From Duganella sp. OV510 (GTDB taxonomy: Bacteria > Pseudomonadota > Gammaproteobacteria > Burkholderiales > Burkholderiaceae_D): a DNA stretch of 64,000 bases. Positions within the stretch are counted from its first letter, which is position 1; each line of letters opens with the position of its first letter. The stretch lies in the NCBI RefSeq assembly GCF_900100205.1, contig NZ_FNEQ01000008.1:1-64000 (forward strand), written 5' to 3'. The notes under the pieces are model-generated. The model saw only the letters and a program-made list of their open reading frames with translations, was not told the origin of the DNA and ran no database searches. Below are positions 40,826 through 49,331 of the stretch, one piece after another. The translations under genes were made by a program, and so were the position numbers.

Positions 40826-42862
40826 TCAGTTCTGGGCGGCGGCGCTCCAGATGAAGCGCACGCCGTCGCTGCGGTCCGGGATCGGGCCGGGGCTGTCGGC
40901 CAGCAGCGCGCCGCTTTGCGGATGCACGCGCAGGTAGAAGTTGGTCAGCAGCGACATCAGCAGCAGTTCGCCGGTCGGCGTCTCCATCCACTGGAAGCTT
41001 TGGGCAATGCCCGGTCTGGCGGGCTGTAGCGTGGCGCTACCATCCAGGCCCACGCTCAGATAGTTGTCGCCGGAGCGCAGCGCGATCCGACCCAGGCCCA
41101 TGTCCTGCACGGTGAAGTTCAGTGGCAGCGCGGGTGCGCGCCCGGCGGCGGCCTTGAGCACGATGCGCTCGTCGTATGGGATGGCGCGCATCAGGCCGCG
41201 CGGGTAGGGCTGGTGGATGTCGATGCTGTCGAAGTCCGCCATGCCGCCTTGCTGCTTGCCGGTGTTGTAGGCGAACAGTCCATAGCGCACGCCCTGGAAG
41301 GTGGTCAGCTGGAAGATCATCGTGAATTCCGCGCCGATGGCCTGGAAGGTCTGGCCGTCGGTCGAGTAGCTGAAGCGCGCTTTCTCCGTCATGAAGTCGC
41401 ATTCGGCGCGCAGCCATACGCGGGTGGCGTTGAGCGCCACCCGCGTGGTGCTGTTGCGCGCCTGGTCGAACAGCGCCAGCGACAGCTTGCTGTCCTTGCG
41501 CTCGACGCCCAGCGTGGCGTAAGGCAGGTTCAGTAACGCCAGGCCGGCGACGTCGTTGTTCAGCAGACCGGAGGCGTCCAGCACCACCGTCGGCGACGAC
41601 TGCGGCCCGATGGCGCGCTGCGTCAGCGTATTGCGCGCCTCCCAGAACGAAGGGGCGGACAGCGCCTGCAAGCGCAGATAGCCGGGACGTTCGGTCAGCG
41701 ACCATTTATCATCGACCGGCACGTGGTTCCATTGCCAGACCGGTTTCAGCGACGGTTCGGTGAAATCGTCGCTGCGCGTGAATGGCACGCGGATCTGCTG
41801 CGCCTCCTTGACGCGCGGCTTGACCCAGGTGCGCGGATTGCGCAGCAGGTTGCCGGGCAGGCCGAAATATGGCCAGCCGTCTTGCCAGGTCACCGGCGCA
41901 AGGCTGAGCAGGCGGCCGACCGAGTTATAGTCCATCATCGAAAAGCCCCACCATTCGCCGGCCTCGGTCAGTACGATGCCCCCCTGGTGCATGGCGGTGG
42001 CGTCGCGCGAGGCGGGATTCGGCGGCGACACCTCAAACGGATACTGCTTGTTGTTCAGCCGGTAGCCGCGCACCAGGCCGAACCCTTCGTCCTTGCTGAT
42101 CGCCTGGTTGACTTCATACGGGCCAAACACATGGCTGGCGCGCGCAGCCGGCATGCGGAAGCCGCCGGCGTAATTGGCGCTGAGGATGTAATAGCGGCCG
42201 CCGATCTTGTAGAAATGCGCGCCTTCGCCCATGCCATCGGTCTTGGAAAACAGCACCTGCTCGGTACTGGGGACGATGTCCAGCAGGTCGTCGGTCAGTT
42301 GGGCGATGTGCATGTCCTGATGGCCCCAGACCGCGTAGGCCTTGCCATCATCGTCGAACAGCACCGACAGGTCGTGCAGGCTGCGCTTCATCTCCCAGTG
42401 CGTCCACGGGCCGCGCGGATTGAGGGCGGAATAGATCTGCGTGCCGCGCCCATTCACATTGGTGAAGATGTAGAACACGCCGTTGCGGTAGCGCAGGCTG
42501 GGCGCCCAGATGCCCTGGCCGTAGATGTTCTTGCCGTCTTCCAGCCGGTAGGCGGGGCCGAAATCCAGGCGTTCGGCGGCGTAGCTGAGGAATTCCCAAT
42601 TGACCAGGTCCTTGGAGCGCAGCACCGGCAGGCCGGGCATGGCGTGCATGGTGGTGCCGGTCAGGTAAAACCACTCGCCGACGCGGATCAGGTCCGGGTC
42701 CGAGAATTCATCGTAGAACAGGGGATTGGTGAAAGTGCCGTTGTTGTTATCCGGCGTCCAGGTGCGGTGGGAAAGCGGCGAGTCGGTGCGCGGTTCTGGC
42801 TGTGCCGCCGCTGGTAATGCCAGCAAAGCGAGCATGGTTGCGGCAAACATGGCATTCTTCAT
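40826..42862 (-). CDS. GH43-family glycoside hydrolase (secreted)
   Basis: This 678-residue protein has a signal peptide (1-20, LALPAAAQ). The five-bladed propeller has base Asp in FYDEFSDPDLIR, pKa-tuning Asp in SLHDLSVLFDDDGKAYAVWG, and acid Glu in TDGMGEGAHFYKIGG. Residues about 355-555 form the beta-sandwich of GH43 beta-xylosidase-type enzymes (RSDDFTEPSLKPVWQWNH, FDSIDIH). About 125 C-terminal residues form a further beta-trefoil-like domain. The substrate is likely xylo- or arabino-oligosaccharide. It is divergent from a LacI regulator that probably controls it. Confidence 0.9.
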   Translation of the reverse strand: MKNAMFAATMLALLALPAAAQPEPRTDSPLSHRTWTPDNNNGTFTNPLFYDEFSDPDLIRVGEWFYLTGTTMHAMPGLPVLRSKDLVNWEFLSYAAERLDFGPAYRLEDGKNIYGQGIWAPSLRYRNGVFYIFTNVNGRGTQIYSALNPRGPWTHWEMKRSLHDLSVLFDDDGKAYAVWGHQDMHIAQLTDDLLDIVPSTEQVLFSKTDGMGEGAHFYKIGGRYYILSANYAGGFRMPAARASHVFGPYEVNQAISKDEGFGLVRGYRLNNKQYPFEVSPPNPASRDATAMHQGGIVLTEAGEWWGFSMMDYNSVGRLLSLAPVTWQDGWPYFGLPGNLLRNPRTWVKPRVKEAQQIRVPFTRSDDFTEPSLKPVWQWNHVPVDDKWSLTERPGYLRLQALSAPSFWEARNTLTQRAIGPQSSPTVVLDASGLLNNDVAGLALLNLPYATLGVERKDSKLSLALFDQARNSTTRVALNATRVWLRAECDFMTEKARFSYSTDGQTFQAIGAEFTMIFQLTTFQGVRYGLFAYNTGKQQGGMADFDSIDIHQPYPRGLMRAIPYDERIVLKAAAGRAPALPLNFTVQDMGLGRIALRSGDNYLSVGLDGSATLQPARPGIAQSFQWMETPTGELLLMSLLTNFYLRVHPQSGALLADSPGPIPDRSDGVRFIWSAAAQN

Positions 42863-42968
42863 CGCTTCCCCTGTCTGTAATGTCCAGCGATTGTACCTGT
42901 GTGCGGCAGTTGTGGTGTGAATGTCAATTCGATAGAATGATTACGCTATCAACATCCGGAAAGAAACA

Positions 42969-43973
42969 ATGGCCGCAACCCCTGTCACCCTGATCGATGT
43001 CGCCAAGGCGGCGGGCGTGTCGCCGATTACCGTGTCGCGGGCGTTGAATGAGCCGCAACTGGTGAAGCCGGCCACGCTGGCCAAGGTGCAGGAGGCGGTC
43101 AAGCGCACCGGCTACGTCAAGAACATGCTGGCTGGCGGCCTGGCGTCCAGCCGCAGCAAGCTGGTGGCGCTGGTGCTACCGACAATTTCCACGCAGACGT
43201 TTGCCGACATGGTGCAGGGCGCCACCGACCGCCTGACGGCTGCCGGCTACCAGCTGCTGCTGGGCATTGTGGGTTATGAAACCTGGCGCGAGGAGATTCT
43301 GGTTGAGACCATCCTCAGCCGCCGTCCCGACGGCATAATCCTGACCGGCGCGCTGCACACCGACAGCACGCGCCAGCGGCTGTTGCAGATCGGTACACCG
43401 GTGGTGGAGGCATGGGACCTGACACAGCACCCGATCGATATGGCGATCGGCTTTTCGCACGAGGAAGTCGGCCATGCGTGCGCCCAGCATCTGCTGAAGC
43501 AGGGCTATCGGCGTTTCGGCATGCTGACGGCCAACGACCCGCGCGCCAGTCAGCGTTCGCAGGGCTTCCAGGTGGCGCTGGCCAAGCAGGGCGTCAACGT
43601 GATCGCCTCGCATGTGGTGCAGGCGCCGGGCGCGCTGCCGCTGGGACGCAAGGGCGCGGTGCAGCTGCTGGACGCACATCCTGAACTGGATGCGATCTTT
43701 TGTAGCTCAGACACGCTGGCGCACGGTGCGCTGATCGAGGCGCAAAGCCGTGGCCTGCGCGTGCCGCAGGATTTGGCCTTGATGGGTTTTGGCGATCTGA
43801 ATTTTTCGGAGTACACCAATCCGCCGCTATCGACCGTCAAGGTGGATGGCGCCCGGATCGGCGCGCTGTCGGCGCAAGCCTTGCTGGACCGCCTGGCTGG
43901 CAGTGCCGCCGAAGCGCCGCCGGCACGCGTTCTCAATACCGGCTTTGAGCTGATCCAGCGCGGCAGCACCTAA
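42969..43973 (+). CDS. LacI-family regulator, GntR-like
   Basis: This 334-residue protein has the LacI helix-turn-helix (TLIDVAKAAGVSPITVSRAL, then hinge residues) and a periplasmic-binding-protein-like sensor, with FCSSDTLAHGALIEAQSRGL and GFGDLNFSEYTNPPL as family markers. The GFGD-(N/D)F signature is that of the gluconate-repressor subgroup. It is divergent from GH43 across 106 bases, where GATAG and CTATC flank a 10-base spacer near 42930, a weak operator candidate. It ends with a 4-base convergent overlap with the photolyase. Confidence 0.9.
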   Translation: MAATPVTLIDVAKAAGVSPITVSRALNEPQLVKPATLAKVQEAVKRTGYVKNMLAGGLASSRSKLVALVLPTISTQTFADMVQGATDRLTAAGYQLLLGIVGYETWREEILVETILSRRPDGIILTGALHTDSTRQRLLQIGTPVVEAWDLTQHPIDMAIGFSHEEVGHACAQHLLKQGYRRFGMLTANDPRASQRSQGFQVALAKQGVNVIASHVVQAPGALPLGRKGAVQLLDAHPELDAIFCSSDTLAHGALIEAQSRGLRVPQDLALMGFGDLNFSEYTNPPLSTVKVDGARIGALSAQALLDRLAGSAAEAPPARVLNTGFELIQRGST

Positions 43974-45496
43974 AGTTCCGCGACGCGGGCACGCAAGTCC
44001 GCCGCCCGTTCGCGCAACGCGGCCAGCGCGCCGTCATCCATGCGCTGCAACTGCTGGTAGACCATGCCGAGGCGCTGATTGCCCTGCAATTTGTCCCGGT
44101 TCCTGTCGAAGAAATCCCAGTACAAGGCGTTGTACGGGCAGGCCCGTTCGCCCAGCCTGGCCTTCTTATCGTAATGACAGCCCTTGCAGTAATCGCTCAT
44201 GCGTGAAATGTAGGCGGCGCTGGAGACGTAGGGCTTGGTGGCCAGCAGGCCGCCATCGGCAAACTGGCTCATGCCCAGCGTGTTGGGCAGCTCCACCCAT
44301 TCGAAGGCGTCGATGTAGATCCCCAGATACCAGCGGTGCAGCTCCTGCGGCGACAGGCCGGCCAGCAGCGCGAAGTTCCCGATCACCATCAGGCGGTTGA
44401 TGTGGTGGCTGTGCGCGTGTTCCAGCGACTGTCCGATCGCCGCCGCCACGCAGCGCATGCGCGTCTGGCCGTCCCAGAACCACCAGGGCAGCGGTGTGTG
44501 GTGATCGAAGGCGTTCAACTGGTCGTAGCCCGGCATGCGGTGCCAATAGACGCCACGCACGTATTCGCGCCAGCCGAGAATCTGGCGGATGTAGCCTTCG
44601 GCCGACTCCACCGGCACGGCGCCGTCGCGCCATGCGGCCTGCACCCGCTCGACCACGGTGCGCGGCGACAGCAGCTTGACGTTCATGGCGAACGACAGCA
44701 AGGAGTGGAACAGCCGCCAGGCCTTGACGCTCATCGCATCCTGGAAGCGGCCGAAGTGGGGCAAAGCCAGTTCAACGAAGCGTTCCAGCTGCTGCAATGC
44801 TTCCTCATGGTTCAGCGGCCAGGCGAAGCTGGCGGCGTTTGGCTCGCCGAAACTGCGCGCACCGGAGGCCTGGATGGTGTCCCACAGCGCGCTGTGGTCA
44901 TGTTTGAAGCGGATGTCTGCGGACTCCCACGGCATGCCGCTCCAGGCTTCGCGGTTGTCGTGGTCGAAGTTCCACTGGCCGCCAGCTGGCTTGCCGGTGG
45001 CGGACATCAGCACGCCATGCTTGCTGCGCATGCGGCGGTAAAAGTGCTCCATCAGCCAGTGCTGGCGGCCTTCGAAGATGCCTGCCGCTTCATCGCGCGC
45101 GGTGTAGAAATGTTCGGTGTCGTCCATCCAGGCCGTAATGGACAGGCCGGCAGCGTAGTCGGCCAGTTGCCGGTCCAGCCGCCATTCGTCCGGCGCCTGC
45201 CAGGCGAATTCGCTGGCGCGGTAATGCGTCAGCAGATAGTCAAGGTTGGCGGGCAGGGACTGGCGGTTGTCGGCGTCGTCGATCGCCAGGTAGTGCACGC
45301 GGTGTCCCTCCGCGCGTAGCCGCCGGGCGAAATCGCGCATGGCGGCAAAGATGGCAATGATCTTTTGCGCGTGGTGCAGCACGTAGTCGGTTTCCTGCCG
45401 CACCTCCATCATGACGAAGACCTGGTCTTCATCGGGTTGGACGAACCAGCTATGTTGATGATTGAGCTGGTCGCCAAGTATCAGTTTGAGTCTCAT
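43970..45496 (-). CDS. FeS bacterial cryptochrome/photolyase
   Basis: From the ATG at 45496 the product has 508 residues and the layout of the FeS-BCP/CryPro group. An N-terminal alpha/beta domain (MRLKLILGDQLNHQHSWFVQ) is followed by a helical FAD domain with LGWREYVRGVYWHRMPGY and HHINRLMVIGNFALLAG. Four Cys suited to a 4Fe-4S cluster are seen (MRCVAAAIG, CKGCHYDKK, ACPYNALYW). Members repair (6-4) lesions or act as blue-light sensors. It is 11 bases downstream of the MerR gene. Confidence 0.9.
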   Translation of the reverse strand: MRLKLILGDQLNHQHSWFVQPDEDQVFVMMEVRQETDYVLHHAQKIIAIFAAMRDFARRLRAEGHRVHYLAIDDADNRQSLPANLDYLLTHYRASEFAWQAPDEWRLDRQLADYAAGLSITAWMDDTEHFYTARDEAAGIFEGRQHWLMEHFYRRMRSKHGVLMSATGKPAGGQWNFDHDNREAWSGMPWESADIRFKHDHSALWDTIQASGARSFGEPNAASFAWPLNHEEALQQLERFVELALPHFGRFQDAMSVKAWRLFHSLLSFAMNVKLLSPRTVVERVQAAWRDGAVPVESAEGYIRQILGWREYVRGVYWHRMPGYDQLNAFDHHTPLPWWFWDGQTRMRCVAAAIGQSLEHAHSHHINRLMVIGNFALLAGLSPQELHRWYLGIYIDAFEWVELPNTLGMSQFADGGLLATKPYVSSAAYISRMSDYCKGCHYDKKARLGERACPYNALYWDFFDRNRDKLQGNQRLGMVYQQLQRMDDGALAALRERAADLRARVAEL

Positions 45497-45507
45497 TGCT
45501 TCCCATG

Positions 45508-46431
45508 TCATTTGACTGGCATGGGGAGTCCCTCCGCGTATGCCAGCCGTTCCAGTGCGTCTTCCATCATCATGCGCGCGTGACCTGCGCTGCGCGCCAG
45601 GTCTTCGTGCATGGCGGCGTCCATCGCGTTGCGGTTCGCGCATTGGGCGCTGTAGCGCTCAAAGCTGGCCAGTATCATCAGGATGTCGGCCAGGTGGCGC
45701 GGGCATTCGCAGTTGATGCTGGTTGAGGCGTTGGCCAGCGCCGCCAGTTCCTCATCGCTCAAGCGGCGCGGCGTCGCTGGCTGGGTGGGGCCCGGCGGCG
45801 GCAGCGAGGTGCCAGTCAGCGCGGTATTGCACAGCACCGCGACCTCCGAGGCGTCCGACGGCGAACGCGCCACCAGGCAGCCATGCTCACGCAGCCGCCG
45901 CACAGTGGCGCTGTCGCAGAAGCGGTACAGCACCACCACCGCCTTGGCTGGCACGGCGCGCCGCAAAGCCTGAATCTGCGGCATGGCGTCAGCCGTCATT
46001 TCCGGCGCTTCGATCAGCAGCACGTCGGCGCTGGCGCCGGCCAGCGTGCCGGCGGCATCTTGCAACTGCGGGCACACGGCGACGATCTCCAGCAACGGCG
46101 CGGTACGCGTGGCGCCAAGCCGCTGGGCGAGGGCGGCGCCAACCACCGCCAGCTTCAGTGCTTGCACACCGGTGGCGACCGGCGTCCCAGCCAATGCCGC
46201 CAGTTCATCAACATCCAGCCGGGCGACAGTGCCGATGGCGTGGCCCTGGTCCACCACGCGCTTGATCAGCCCAAGCCGGTGCACCTGTTCTGCGGAGTAC
46301 AGCCGCTGCCCATGCGGCGATCTGTCCGCCTCAGATACGCCATAACGGCGCTCCCATACGCGCAGTGTTTCCACCGGCAGTCCGGCCAGGCGCGCGGCAA
46401 CGCCGCTGCGATAACCTTTGATCAATTTCAT
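45508..46431 (-). CDS. MerR-family regulator, LitR/CarH-like
   Basis: From the ATG at 46431 the product has 307 residues. The N-terminal MerR winged helix reads YRSGVAARLAGLPVETLRVW, ERRYGVSEADRSPHGQRLYS. The C-terminal half has the size and strand order of a B12-binding-type domain (LLEIVAVCPQLQDAAGTLAG, VLLIEAPEM), but the E/DxHxxG cobalamin ligand motif of light-sensing CarH/LitR is not seen. Such regulators control photolyase genes, and here the photolyase follows in the same transcript. Confidence 0.8.
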   Translation of the reverse strand: MKLIKGYRSGVAARLAGLPVETLRVWERRYGVSEADRSPHGQRLYSAEQVHRLGLIKRVVDQGHAIGTVARLDVDELAALAGTPVATGVQALKLAVVGAALAQRLGATRTAPLLEIVAVCPQLQDAAGTLAGASADVLLIEAPEMTADAMPQIQALRRAVPAKAVVVLYRFCDSATVRRLREHGCLVARSPSDASEVAVLCNTALTGTSLPPPGPTQPATPRRLSDEELAALANASTSINCECPRHLADILMILASFERYSAQCANRNAMDAAMHEDLARSAGHARMMMEDALERLAYAEGLPMPVK

Positions 46432-46525
46432 TGTAACGAGTCCTCCCGGCCAAAATGCTAGCATGAACCGGGAATGAACCGGCCTTGTTACGTTTCTTGC
46501 CGGATCGCGCCGATATACTCCGCGC

Positions 46526-46978
46526 ATGAACGCTATTTCTTTTCATGTGGCGGTGGTCGGCGCCAGCAGCGCCGGACTGGCGTGCGCACAGCTTCTGCGG
46601 GACTGCGGCGGCAGCGTGAGCATGTTCGATCCGGCGCAAGGCGCAACCATCCTGGATATCTGGCACGACGAGGGCTGGCGGCTGGCCTCACGGGAGCAGG
46701 GCACGAGTACCGGCCGGCATGACGCGCTAGTGCTGGCGCTACCTGCCATGAAGGCGGTTGAGTTGCTCGAACCGCTGTTGCCGATGACGGCCATGCGGGC
46801 ATTCACCATGGCGCCTTCGCGTGACAACTGCCTTTGGCTGCCCGCTGTGCATGTGGGCCTGTGCGGCGATTGGCTGTGTTCCGGGAAGGTGCGGGACGGT
46901 GCACTGAGTGGCCGCGCGCTGGCTGCACGGCTGCTGCATGATCGCGCAACCTTGACAACTTCGTCATCATACAACTAG
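46526..46978 (+). pseudogene. Amine-oxidase-like FAD protein with internal deletion
   Basis: The 150-residue frame joins both ends of a renalase-like FAD/NAD(P)-binding oxidoreductase. A dinucleotide motif VAVVGASSAGLACAQLLRDC stands at the start, and the C-terminal VGLCGDWLCSGKVRDGALSG with SGRALAARLL at the end. Full-length members have about 320 residues, so the central substrate domain is missing without a frameshift. It might be a small flavin-binding remnant, but activity is unlikely. Confidence 0.6.
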
Positions 46979-46998
46979 AATGAGAATAATTATCAATT
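46979..46998. promoter_or_regulatory. Fur-box-like site
   Basis: AATGAGAATAATTATCAATT matches the Fur consensus GATAATGATTATCATTATC well in its GAGAATAATTATC core. It lies about 47 bases before the iron-uptake operon. Confidence 0.7.
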
Positions 46999-47044
46999 AC
47001 ATTTAAGCTTACCTTCCCCCGCCGGCAATCAGGTAGCTCCCTCT

Positions 47045-47329
47045 ATGATGCAAATCCTGATGAATTACCGCCTGGGCGTCGCTTCACGCGCGCTGGCGGC
47101 AATTGGCGGCGGCTACGCTGTCTCCGCGCTGGCAGTCGCCGCCCTGGCAATCTGCTTGCCGGGCCGTGATGTCGACCGCGTGGTCACCGCCACGCTGACC
47201 GGCCTGGTGGTTTATCCCTGTGCCGTAATGTGGTGCTTCGCTACCAGCAGCGCCTGGCGCGCCTGGGCCGGCCTGCTCGCAACCGGACTGTTGCTGGGCG
47301 CTGTCATTTTTGCCGGAGGCCAGGCATGA
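47045..47329 (+). CDS. DUF3649 membrane protein of iron uptake
   Basis: This 94-residue protein has three membrane helices (LGVASRALAAIGGGYAVSAL, VVTATLTGLVVYPCAVMWCF, AGLLATGLLLGAVIF), as in DUF3649 proteins that precede PepSY and DUF3325 genes in siderophore operons. It overlaps the next gene by four bases (ATGA). Its exact role is unknown. The Fur-box-like site upstream indicates iron control. Confidence 0.8.
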   Translation: MMQILMNYRLGVASRALAAIGGGYAVSALAVAALAICLPGRDVDRVVTATLTGLVVYPCAVMWCFATSSAWRAWAGLLATGLLLGAVIFAGGQA

Positions 47330-48930
47330 AAGAGGGCTTCCGCCAATCCATGGCGTGGCTGCACACCTGGTCCGGCCTGCTGGTCGGCTGGGTGCTGTTC
47401 ATGGTGTTCGCCTGCGGCACCGCCAGCTATTTCCGCGATGAGATCACACTGTGGATGAAGCCCGAGTTGCACCGGGCTTCGCACACCGTGGTCGACCAGG
47501 GCGTTGCCACCGCGCAGATCCAGAAGCTATTGGAGCAGCGCGCGGCGCACAGCCCGCGCTGGTTCATCACCTTGCCGAACGAGCGCGAACCGTCGGTGCG
47601 CGCCAGCTGGGCGCCGCCACCATCCAAGCAGGAAGGCAAGCCACGCGGCCGCCGTCGCTTTGAAAACGCCAGTGTTGATCCGGTCACCGGCGAGGAACTC
47701 AACGCGGCGCGCGCCACGCGTGGCGGCGACTTCTTCTACCGCATGCACTTCGACATGCACTACATGCCGGTACTGTGGGCGCGCTGGATCGTCGGCGCCT
47801 GCGCCATGTTCATGCTGGTGGCGATCATTTCAGGCATCGTCACGCACAAGCGCATCTTCAAGGACTTCTTCACCTTCCGCCCGAACAAGGGCCAGCGCTC
47901 CTGGCTGGACGCGCACAACGCCACCGCCGTGCTGGCGCTGCCGTATCACCTGATGATTACCTATACAGGCCTGGTGACGCTGATGTTCATGTACTTGCCG
48001 CAAGGCTTGAGCGCGGTATATCCGGAGCGCGATGCCTTTTATGCGGACCTCAACGGCGGCCCGAAAGCGGAAGCCAAGGCCTCCGGCGTACATGCGCCGC
48101 TGACCCAACTTGCGCCGCTGGTGGCGCAGGCCAGCCAGCAGTGGAACGGCGCACCGGTCGGTCGCATCGCCGTCAGCTTGGCGGGCGACAGCAACGCCAC
48201 CGTTACCGTGACGCAGCAGGAGGGCGGGGGCCTGAACAGCAGCCTGCCGACGCTGACCTTCGACGGCGTCACCGGCAAGCTGCTGACGGAAGCCGACAAG
48301 AGCGGCGCCGCAGTCGAAACGCGCGGCGTCATGGTCGGCCTGCACATTGGCCGCTTCGCCAGCCCGCTGCTGCGTGGCCTGTTCTTCCTGTCCGGCCTGG
48401 CCGGCTGTGCGATGGTGGCAACCGGCGTGTTGCTGTGGGCGGTCAAGGAGCGTCCCAAGCACCTGAAAGCCAGGGCCAATGGCCGCATAGGTTTCGGCCT
48501 GCGGCTGGTGGATGGCCTGAACCTGGGCGGCATCGCCGGCCTGCTGATCGCCATGAGCGTGTTTTTCTGGGCCAACCGCTTGCTGCCGGTTGGCTTGCAA
48601 GGGCGGCCGGACCTGGAAATCCAATGCTTCTTTACCGCCTGGGGCATTGCCGCCTTGCTGGCATTGGCCTTCCCGGCGCGCTGGATGTGGCGCATCCAGC
48701 TGGCGGTGGCCGGCCTGCTGTTCGCGCTGCTGCCGATAGTGAATCCGCTGACCGGCGGCTCGGGCCTGTTCGCCAGCATGGCGCAGGGCTTGTGGCCGGT
48801 GGCCGGCTTTGACCTGGTGTCGCTGCTATTGGGCTGCACCTTCCTGTGGGCCAGCAAACGGCTGGGGACTGTCAAGTCCTCGGCCAAGGCGCCAGCCAAA
48901 GTGAAAACCGAGAAAGAGGTGGCGGCATGA
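47326..48930 (+). CDS. PepSY-associated membrane protein (ferrisiderophore reductase-like)
   Basis: From the ATG at 47326 the product has 534 residues. It has an N-terminal PepSY_TM helix (SMAWLHTWSGLLVGWVLFMV) and a large periplasmic PepSY-like part with FFYRMHFDMHYMPVLWARWI. Central helices carry His ligands (LDAHNATAVLALPYHLMITY, VGLHIGRFA), then four more helices. FoxB/PiuB-type members reduce ferric siderophores at the inner membrane. It is the core of the DUF3649-PepSY-DUF3325-receptor operon. Confidence 0.85.
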   Translation: MKEGFRQSMAWLHTWSGLLVGWVLFMVFACGTASYFRDEITLWMKPELHRASHTVVDQGVATAQIQKLLEQRAAHSPRWFITLPNEREPSVRASWAPPPSKQEGKPRGRRRFENASVDPVTGEELNAARATRGGDFFYRMHFDMHYMPVLWARWIVGACAMFMLVAIISGIVTHKRIFKDFFTFRPNKGQRSWLDAHNATAVLALPYHLMITYTGLVTLMFMYLPQGLSAVYPERDAFYADLNGGPKAEAKASGVHAPLTQLAPLVAQASQQWNGAPVGRIAVSLAGDSNATVTVTQQEGGGLNSSLPTLTFDGVTGKLLTEADKSGAAVETRGVMVGLHIGRFASPLLRGLFFLSGLAGCAMVATGVLLWAVKERPKHLKARANGRIGFGLRLVDGLNLGGIAGLLIAMSVFFWANRLLPVGLQGRPDLEIQCFFTAWGIAALLALAFPARWMWRIQLAVAGLLFALLPIVNPLTGGSGLFASMAQGLWPVAGFDLVSLLLGCTFLWASKRLGTVKSSAKAPAKVKTEKEVAA

Positions 48931-49304
48931 TGGCCCTGATGAACACCATGGCGATCGTTGCTGCGTTGTCCAGCGCCGCCGGCGGCTTTGCCGCGCTTAG
49001 CCTGGCGATGGACCGTCACTGGGAAAGCCTGCATGGCCGGGGCAATCTTCCCAGCGGTCGCACGCGCAATATGCTGCGCTGGTCGGGTGGCGGCGGACTG
49101 CTGCTGTCGCTGCTGGTCTGCCTGGCTGTATGGGGCGCATCCCAGGGCTGGGTCGCCTGGGCCGGCATGCTGACCGCTGCGGCGATCAGCCTGGTGCTGC
49201 TGCTCAGCTATGCCGCGCGCGCGATTGTGCGCGTGAGCTGGGCTGCCGCCGGTGTCAGCGTCGCCGCTATCGCGCTCGGGCTGTTGAGCCGCGCCTTTAT
49301 TTAA
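48927..49304 (+). CDS. DUF3325 membrane protein
   Basis: From the ATG at 48927 the product has 125 residues, overlapping the stop of the PepSY gene by four bases (ATGA). It has three helices; the first, with AAGGFAALSLAMDRHWESLH, carries the conserved AMDRHW motif of DUF3325. It is a companion membrane protein of PepSY siderophore reductases; the role is unknown. Confidence 0.85.
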   Translation: MMALMNTMAIVAALSSAAGGFAALSLAMDRHWESLHGRGNLPSGRTRNMLRWSGGGGLLLSLLVCLAVWGASQGWVAWAGMLTAAAISLVLLLSYAARAIVRVSWAAAGVSVAAIALGLLSRAFI

Positions 49305-49331
49305 ACCCTTACTTATCAAGGAACCCTTACG

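Noticed and set aside
43970-43973. Frameshift or fusion between the LacI regulator and the photolyase
   Set aside because: The genes are convergent and only share four bases at their stop codons (CTAA).
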